A stretch of 41,486 nucleotides of DNA from Clostridia bacterium (GTDB taxonomy: Bacteria; Bacillota; Clostridia; Oscillospirales; CAG-272). The stretch is taken from positions 1 to 41,486 of the forward strand of contig JAFTIL010000002.1 of assembly GCA_017456905.1 (NCBI GenBank). The letters run 5' to 3'. Position 1 is the stretch's first letter. Every line of letters begins with the position of its first letter. Below are positions 30,828 to 40,200 of this stretch, in pieces. Below the pieces are notes generated by a model, which was given only the letters and a program-made list of their open reading frames with translations, was not told the DNA's origin and did not search any database. Position numbers and translations under genes: made by a program.

Positions 30828-31124
30828 ATGAGCCCGACCGAAAAGCTACGATACAGAAATATGGAGGACTTTGGCTTCGGCCCCAACGTGTTGAAGAAAA
30901 CCAAGGTCTGCGCCCAATGCGGTAAGATGGTGAAGGCAAATGTCAGGACTTGCCCTGAGTGTGGCGAGCGGTTATCAAGCGAAACACTCTTTGACCGTTA
31001 CAAACAGCGGCACAAATGCTGTCCCGATTGCGATACGGTGCTTGCGCCCGGCTCACGATATTGCCCCAACTGTGGAAAACAGGTTTTGCAAAAAGCATCG
31101 GGCTATGAGAAAGGCGGTGGTTGA
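30828..31124 (+). CDS. second double zinc-ribbon protein
   Basis: 98 residues from ATG 30828, which follows AAAGGAG placed in the end of the preceding gene. Ribbons are at Cys28/Cys31 with Cys42/Cys45 (VCAQCGKMVKANVRTCPECG) and Cys65/Cys68 with Cys79/Cys82; between them lies a short basic helix (LFDRYKQRHK). The function is unknown. It is separated by one base from the first zinc-ribbon gene and by 132 bases from the protease gene; no terminator or promoter intervenes, so all three may be one transcript. Confidence 0.82.
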   Translation: MSPTEKLRYRNMEDFGFGPNVLKKTKVCAQCGKMVKANVRTCPECGERLSSETLFDRYKQRHKCCPDCDTVLAPGSRYCPNCGKQVLQKASGYEKGGG

Positions 31125-31256
31125 TATTCGCGTTTTAAACCACACGCTTTTCGGCAGAACGAAAAGTACACATCATCCTCCCGGATGCCATACAACGGAA
31201 GCGTGGAAAATGAACTCCGTATGGCAAGCAAAAAATTCGAAAAGGAGAATAAGCTC
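31125..31256 (+). other. short intergenic stretch before the protease gene
   Basis: No convincing gene, promoter or terminator. The protease frame is open upstream to the TGA at 31122-31124, so an in-frame ATG at 31185 is possible, but only ATG 31257 has a ribosome-binding site (AAAAGGAG). Another frame reads 44 codons without a standard start codon and ends in TGA overlapping ATG 31257; it has no recognisable features. Confidence 0.5.
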
Positions 31257-34200
31257 ATGAAGAATACGAAGATACTGGTTAAGCAAGTACTATCATTATT
31301 ACTGTCCTTCATCTTGGTGATGCAGCTATTACCACTTTCCGTGATGGCTTTGTTCATCGATTCCCAGCGGGAATGGATTGTGGAATTTACAGATAGTGCT
31401 ACAGCACGGATCTACGCAGATGTGGCAGAGGGCACTTATCTTGGCGGTCCCTTTGCGCTTTTGCGCGCAAGTAAAGCCGAGCTGGAGCGCTATCCCATCC
31501 TGTCCCTGACTGAAAACAGCAGCATGGAGGGAAGCAGTGTCAGTCAGCCATCCGATGAGAAGGCATCGGAGCAATACATCCTAACCCACAAATCCTGGTA
31601 TGCCCAGGACGCTTGGGTAGCGTTGGAGAACTTTCTGACCTCTCAGACGACCCCTCTCACCCCGACGGACTGTGCCACGGTCCGTGTGGCCGTGATCGAC
31701 AGCGGCATTGATGCCACCCATGAGGATCTGGCCGGCCGGGTTACCGCTGGTTGGGACGCAGTCAACCACACCGCCATCGGAGCGGGCGTGAACAGCGATG
31801 TTTCTTCCGATTCCCACGGCACCAAGGTGGCAGGCCTGATCGGCGCGGCTTCGGACAACGGTGTCGGCATGGTGGGCGCGGCATGGACCTTCCCTGTGGA
31901 GCTGATCCCCGTGCGTGTCCTGAACAGCAGAAACAAGGGCACCGTGGCCGATGTGGTGGCCGCTATCTACTGGGCAGTGGACGAGGGCAATGCCGACATT
32001 CTGAACATGTCCTTCGGTCAGACCCTGCGGTCGGTGCCTTCCGCCATGCAGACCGCTGTGCTCCACGCAGTGGAGAAGGGTGTCATCGTGGTGGCGGCTG
32101 CCGGCAACGACGGCGAGTATTATAAATCCGCTGACTACAGCTACTATCCCGCCGTGCTGGACGGCGTACTCCCCGTAGGCAGCACCGCTAAGGCACTGGG
32201 CAGCAGCTACGGAAATTACAACAACTATGTACAGCGGGCGGAGTTTTCCAACCAGCCCTCCTATGAATCTGACTGCGGTAAGACCTTTTTCTATACCCCC
32301 GGTGAGGATCTGCTGACTACCTCTGCCGGCAATTCTTATGAGGAATTTTCCGGTACCAGCGCCTCTGCGGCGTTGCTGTCCGGTATGCTGGCGGCGCTGA
32401 AATCCTGCGCCGATACCACCGGTCGGCCGTCGGTGGAGAACTATCTTTCTTACAATAAATATTCCTATCTGGGAGGTCTGTACTATCAGGAATACAAGAC
32501 CATGGCAGACGCACTGGTGGCGGGTTATACCTCCGGCGACGTGCGGTTTACCTTTGACGCGCATCTGCCTCATACGCTCAGGGGGACGGTTGTTCTGTCC
32601 GGTATCCTGAACGATCCTGCCTGCCGGTATCAATCCGTCAGCCTCTTCTTTGATGGCAAATTGGTAGGCACCATTGCGAGAACGAATGGAGCAAAGCAGT
32701 ACTTATCCTTTACGGTGGATACCACCGCCTTTGAAGACGACTATTATTACCCCTCCAGAATCACCCTTATGGGTATGCTGGAGGATGGCACCGAGGAGGA
32801 GATCGAACACAGCCGCGGATTTGACATCGCCAATAACAGCGAGTGCTGTATCGTGAAGATCACCTCCGGCGGAGCTCCGCTGGTGGGCGCAAAAGGCTGG
32901 CTTTTCCGCTCCGGGAAGTCCGAGCCATACTGGACCAACGGACTGGGTGAGATCGAGCTGCCCGTCAGCGCTGCCGATGGGCAATCCTCCCTTTTGGCAG
33001 TAGGCGAGGAGCTGCTGGTCTGGCGAAAGCTGGCGCCTTATCCCGCGGGGAACCGCTATGCCTTCGGCAATGATCCCGCTTTGCTGACCATCCGCTGCAG
33101 CGGTGACATCCTTGCCGTGGCGGACGGCGCCGCGATCTACGCCGCCATGCCCGACGGCAAGCAGTATGAGGTGGGTATCGTCGCCGGCGGTGAAACCAGA
33201 CTTTGGGTGGACGCCGACAGCCCCATGACCTTCACCGTGTGCGGAACAGGTATTCTCCTCTCCGAGACGATTGATCTGTCCGGGGATGATGTGGTTTGGG
33301 ATCTGGACAGCGCTGAGACTGCCTCCCTCACCCTGACCCACGATGAAAAGGCTCCCACTGAGGGGACAGAGGGGACGGTGCGCCGTATCGGTTTGGAGAT
33401 CGCTGGCTTCGTCGAGCAGCTTCTGGATGCGGAGGGCGGCACCATGCTGGTGACCCCCGGTGAGTATTCCGTCACCGGCTATGTGTACTGGTGTGATGGA
33501 AATTACTACTCCAATTACGCTAAGGTGGAGCTGGGCATGCAGAGCGTGACAGGGGAGGGACTGACCCTCACTTTGGGCAGCGGAGCGCCTGTGGCCTCTG
33601 TGGCGGTCGATTCCGAAACGGTGACCGAAGGACAGTCCGTGTCCGTTACGTTGAGCTTTACCGACAGCAACGGCAACGCTATCGCCGAGCTGGGCAGCAG
33701 CGATGCGGAATGCTCCTATCGTGAGAAATATCGCTACAACTATTTGAGTATCGAGGAATACGATGCCGAGAGCGAGACCTGGAATCAGATCAATCAGATT
33801 AACTTGAACCAGATTCCGGGCAGCGTCACTGCCAGTGGTGGCCTGCTGGGCACCCAGCCCGGTCTGCGTCGCATTGTCTTCCACGGAGAAGGCTTCATCA
33901 GCAACGTGGCCGTGGCAGATGCGACGGCAGAATTTGTTCTGGTCCCCCAGGAGACCCGACCCGCGGCAACGGTGCGAATCGCCCTGTTGGATTCCTATGG
34001 TTATAACGTATACGGCGTGTCTGCGGCAACCGTGCTGAAGGATGCCGAGGGCAATGACATCGTCCGTGAGGCCTATACCTCCGAGTCCCGTGATGAGGCG
34101 ATTATCAAGCTGCCCATCGGCAACAGCTATACCCTGACTGTGCTGGCGCTGGATTATTCCACGGCCTATCTGACCACCTGTACGGTGGATCTGACGGGAG

Positions 34201-37200
34201 CGGCTGACGGCGACGAGGTGTCGGTGTCGACCACCGCAGACGACAGCTGGGTTTCCCATCAGATTCCCTGGTCGTCGGAGGATGGCAGCTATTTCAACGT
34301 GCGGAATCTGGCCTTGACTCCCTTTGCGGATTTCCCCGCCTACAAGCTGACGGGTGCCGGAACCAACGGACATATTGAGACTCTGTATGCTTCCGGTTTC
34401 GCTCAAGCCGACCTGTATTTGGACGTTATGCCGGACAGCTATGATGAAGTGGAGAATTACGAATATCCCCCCGTATTCACTATGAAAATGAAAGTGGATT
34501 TGTCTGAGGCTTCCACGCTGCAGGTGGGGATTCCCAAAACGATTACCCTTACGGTTGAGACGGATGCGGACAGCGCCGTTCTCACCCCTGTGATTACCGA
34601 TGCGTACGGACATGAGGTGACGGGCGCGACCTATACCTCCCGCTACGGCGATATGGAGGGCGGCGGCGATATGGTTGAGGGCGACATGCCCGTCGTCAAG
34701 CCGACGATGGTCTATCCCGTGATTACGATCTATGACAGCGATGGCGATGCGGTATTTACGAAAAACACTGCATTCCTGCCGGTCACCGCGGAAGGACTGG
34801 GCGAAGGTGTCTATGCCGCCACGATTGTGTGGAAGAGCAGTGACATTGACTTGACCGGCGAACAAATCAACTTTACCATCGGCGCAGGCGGCGAAGAGCC
34901 TCCCGTCATTCCGATGCTGCAGGTGCCCACCGCCTTCCGTGCGGCGGTTGTTGACGGTGCAGTCAACCTCAACTGGGCGGCACCTGTCAACGGCTGTGCA
35001 GGCTATCTGTTACTGCGTGACGGTGAGACCCTGGCAGAGCTGAACGGTGATGCCATATCCTATGTTGACAATGACGTGGTGGGCGGCAGTTACTATATGT
35101 ACACCCTTTACGCCATCGACGAGCAAGGGCGAAAGAGTGAAGCGGTGACAGTCGGTGTAGGTATTTCTGCCGGCGCCGACGTGACGGCACCTGCCTGGGG
35201 CAACAGCGCTGAGCTGATTGCCGAGGTCGGTGACGGCGGCGTGAACCTCAGTTGGAACCGTGCACAGGATGCGGACAGCGGCGTGACCAGCTATCTGTTG
35301 TTCTGTAATGGCGAAGAAATCGCCCAGTTGTTCACCAGAAAGTACACCTATTCCGCCGTTCAGCCCAATGTGGACTACGTGTTCTCCGTAAAGGCCGTGG
35401 ACGGTGCGGGCAACGTGTCGGAGGCACTGACCGCTGACGCTGTATCGATTTCCAGCGGTATTTTGGGCGCTCAGCTGGATTATGCCAGCAACCGTCTGGG
35501 ATATATGACCGGAACGATAATGTCCGTCCGTGTGCAGACCACTGCCGATTTGGACAGTGTGTCCATCGTGGTGAATTACACGGACAGCGACGGCGTTACC
35601 GATACGTTGACCCTGGATGTGACGGGTGTCGGCGGCAGCTTTGCAACGAACGTTGCTCTGCCCGATGATTTCAAGCAGGTGGATCAGATTACGGTCACCA
35701 GCGGCAGCGACGAGTACGTTTGTCTGGATGCCCCCATCCTCAGATGCTCCTCTCACGTGGAGGTCACGGTGGACCTGGCCGATGCGGCGGCACTCTATCC
35801 TACTGCCGTGTTGACGCTCTATGCGCCTTCCGTGGGATACGCCTATTCTTATCCCATCAGCAACATGGTGGGTACTGTGGCGGAAGACGTGATTGCAGAC
35901 GATGCCTATCAGCTGACGCTGGCAGACAGTAACGGCAATGTGTTGTTGGTGCGTCAGGTGGACCTCTCTGCCGACGCCCACATCACCCTGGACGCGGAAG
36001 ATACCCACTTCCTGCAGTTGACGGTGGAGGGCGGCTATGCCGGTCTCGCTGTCACCGTCGCCTTCGATGGAAAGATCGTCAGCGGTAAGCTGGACGAGAG
36101 CGGCACGGCTGTCTGGAGCAGCGGCGGACGCTTCCTGCCTGTGGGCAGCAGCGCTACCGTAAGCATCCCCGAGCTTCGTTACAGCGAGGAGATCACCTTT
36201 GATAAGGTGGTCAATCAGAAGACAATTCAGCCGGAGGCGCTTGGCTATGAGGTGGTCACCATCCCGGTGACCGTTGTGGATACCGATGGCAAGGGCATTT
36301 CCGGCATTGAGGTTCGCATTGCGGGCTACCATTATTCCGAAATGAAAATCACCGGTGCGGACGGTACCTGCGTCTTTACCTTTGTCAATCGTAAGGACAA
36401 CGTACCCATGATCTCCATGCAGCAGCAGCGGGACGATCAGAACCGCATCTGGACCTATCTCAGCTATTCTGTATTCGGCAGTTCCGCAGTGCTGGAACCC
36501 ACTCAAATGTACGACCAAATTCTGGTCCGTCCCGTTCTGAATATGGGTGTGGATACGGATGTGAATTTGGAGGACTTCACCTATACCATTAACGGACAGC
36601 CGGTGCAGCTGAAGGATGGACTGTTGAGCCTCACCGCCACCGAAACGTATTGGCGGAGAAATCAGCTGTTCACCGTGACCGCCAAAGGCACCGTTGACGG
36701 CGAGGTCTGTTCCGGTAAAGCCAACGGCTGGCTGGATCCCGATCATCCCGGACAGTCGGTGGAGATCGACCTGAAGGAAAACGTGAACGTGACCCTTACC
36801 TTGACTGACAATGGCGACGTGGTGAAGGGTATTGCCAGATACCTTGCCGTCTACGATGCTCAGGATAACCTTGTCACCAGCCTGAAAACCTATGATGCGG
36901 CGGTCACCGTCGCCCTGGTAGACGGCGAAAAGTATTATGCGGCAGGCAGCTGGGATCCCATCCCTCAGCGGTGGCAAAGCGATCCCTGTGTGGCCCGAGC
37001 CAGTATCACTGCCCGGGAGGGGCTGCAGGTAACCCTGTCCGGAACCAGGAGCGATATCGCATCGCTTCTGCTTACCGACTACAAAATCCTGGTCAACGGC
37101 ATCGAAAGACACATGGTTTCCGAGGATGCAGACGGAAATATTCTGGTGACGCTGCGCATTAACAATTCTTCCGTTCCTCAAAGACCCAATCTGTCGAAGG

Positions 37201-40200
37201 TATACAACGAACTGGTCCTGCCCGCCGGCGTGCAAAGTGTAAACTATGATGGTGGAGATTTTACCTATGACCCGGATACCGGCATTGTGCGGATTCTCAC
37301 CGACCTTTCCGAACTGGCGATCAACAGAAGGCATAACCTGTATGTCACCTTCGCTGCCGATCAGCTGGAATCCGATGCACAGATCCTCCATGACCTGGTC
37401 TTCACCTATAGCGAAAATGAGTACCGCACCCGTGGCGATCAACTTGTTTTGGATGATATACTGATGGTGGTGTCGGTCCCGGAGCGGATCTCCAGAACGG
37501 CACTCAGCTCCTCCGGAGTCACCGCCCGGGTACAGCTCCCCTGTGCGCAGGCGGGCATTCTGGAGCTGTATGACGGAGATGCTCTGCTGGCTTCCTGCGC
37601 TACGAAGGCACAGCAGAAAACCTATCAGCTGCAGATCGATCTACCTGCTATTCTGGGCAAGCGCAGCATCCGAGTGGTCTACACCGGCGACGACGGTGTG
37701 CAGCTGACCCAAACGGTCATTATTGAGATCGTGGACGACGCACGCCCCCTTCTGCTGTCGGCAAAGTACTCTATTTACGAAGATTATCAGGGCGATTTGA
37801 TGGATGGGCAGGGTGAACTTTATTATTTCGTCGGTCGCGACCCCCAGGTCACCTGCCTTGCCACCTTCTCCAACCCGGAAATGGTGGATCAGGTGTGGCT
37901 GTGCGGCGAGACGGACAGCAAATTTGACCGCATCGAACTGCGCTGGGATCCTGCACAGAACGCCTTCTACGGTGCCGGTCAGCTGAGCGAGCTGTGTGAC
38001 CCCTTCACGGCCCTGTGGATCGAATTTTCCGAAATTCTTCCCGGTGTGGAAGACCTCGGCAATGTGGTGCAGGGTGAATTCTCGGTGGATTATGAGCTGA
38101 CCTATACACCGAAGGAGAACCCCAACAATCCCTATTCCTACGCCCCCGATCCCGATCTGGGCGAGGCGGTGCAGGCACAGGCTCTTTCCGACTGGGAAAA
38201 ATACGTGTATTTGGTCAACGGCGGTCTGTACGAAATGGAAGAGGAGGACGCTATCGCCGCGCTGAACGAGCTGTTCGGCGAGGACGGTGTGTGGAATCTG
38301 CCCGCCGTCACCGACGGGGAACACCACTTCTCCATGAACTATGGCTATGACCCGGATACAGTTGCCCGGAAGCTTGCCTCCGATGAGGCCTTCACGGTGA
38401 TCATCAACGGCGAAAAGCGCAAGGTTCTGATCGAATTTGAGGAAGAAAACGGCGATCTGTATATCTGCTACTACGGTCTGGGCGATCTGTTTATCCCCGC
38501 CGTGGCGGAAACCGGCGAGCCGGAAATGGCTGCTGCCGGCAGTCTGCTGGCAGGTGTGAGGGATTTCATCAAGCGCCATTGGGAAGATGGCATGGCCGTC
38601 AAGGAGAAGTACGATGAGTACGAATGGCTCCGAGAAGGTCTGAAGGAGGAATTCAGCAAGGATCCCGAGGGCGAAGAGCCCGGTGCCAATGACTCCGGCG
38701 ATCCCTGCGGTAGCGGCAACGGAACGGGTAAACAGACCCGTGAACAGCGGCGCCAGCAGATCGATGAAATGTTTGACGAGGGCTGGGAAGCTGCCAAGGC
38801 CGTTTCCGAAGGCATTAGCATGGCCGGCGGTGCCATGGGCATGGAAGCTTCCGTCCTCGGCGAATTCATCACCCAGGACGGCGGCGTGACGCATTCTCTG
38901 TTTGAAATGCAGAAGCAGCGCCTCCACCAGATCGACGATATTCTGGACGAGGCAGATGAGGACGCCTTTGCCGACGAGCCCGAAGACCCCTGTGATCCAG
39001 AGGAAAAGCCCGAAAAGGGTAAGGAACCTGAAAAGGACAGGGAACATCCCAAGCTGGGCTACCAGCCGATCTGGCCCCTGATGGATCCCTCCGGCTATCT
39101 CTATGCGGGCGCACCCGCTTATCCCGTGGAGGGTGTGAAGGCATATCTGTATTATCTGGACGAGGACGGCGAGACCTGGACGCTGTGGAACAGCGGGGAC
39201 TTCGGTCAGGGCCCCAACCCCTATCCCAGTGATGCCAACGGTTATTACGGCTGGGACGTTCTGCCCGGCAAGTGGAAGGTGGTCTTCGAGGGCGAAGGCT
39301 ATGCCCGCGCCGAGAGCATCGTGCTGGACGTTCCGCCTCCTCACATGGACGTGGACATCGCCATGACCAGCACCCGCAATCCTCAGATTTCGGACGTGAT
39401 CGTCAAGGCGGATGGCAGTATTTTCATCAAGTTTGACCATCCGATGACCACCGAGAGCGTCCTGAACAACGCCGTCACCGTGACGCTGGGCAGCGAGCGG
39501 CTCACCGGCACGCTGGGGGCGGTAAATCCGACGGTTACTGCCCTTGGTATCAAGCAAGCGGCTCTGAGCACCAATATTCAGCCCGGGCTGAAGGTGGCCA
39601 GCGTGTTCCGCTTCGTGCCCGACGATACCATCGTTGCGGGCATGACCGTGGAGGTCACCGTGGACGCAAGCGTTCTGGGCTACAACGGTCTGCCCATGCT
39701 GAGCGGCTGGTCCGATCGCCTGACCGTACCCGAGCAGGATGACGCCATGACCCTGGTGTCTGTGGAGCGCATCCGTGAGGATGGTATCTATTTGAATATT
39801 GGCAACAGCTACACCCTGAGTGGGGACGACTGGTACGCCGTGTTCAGCGACGGCTTCGGTGCCGAGGAGAAACGCACGGATATTGCGATCCACTGGTACA
39901 GCAACGATGAGTCGGTAGCTACCGTGGACGAAACGGGTAAGATCACCGCTGTCGGTGGCGGCATCGCCTCCATCATCGGTGAATACGACGGCCATACCAT
40001 CGTGTTCGGCGTCAGCGTGACACGGGCACCTATCCTCGCAGACGCAGCAGAAAATGACGTTAAATTCTGCCGCGACCTGAATCTGGTTTTGGGTAAAGCC
40101 TGCTATATGTGGAGCTCCGCCGCCAACTTCCGTTTGGATGACCCCATGGAAGGCGACGAGAAGTATATGCCTACGGCATGGCGCATCAAAGAAGCCGGCG

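Noticed and set aside
31126-31260. 44-codon frame from an ATT codon ending as ATGA on the protease start
   Set aside because: Non-standard start and protein-unlike composition; the AAGGCGGTGG upstream is within the previous gene's coding sequence.
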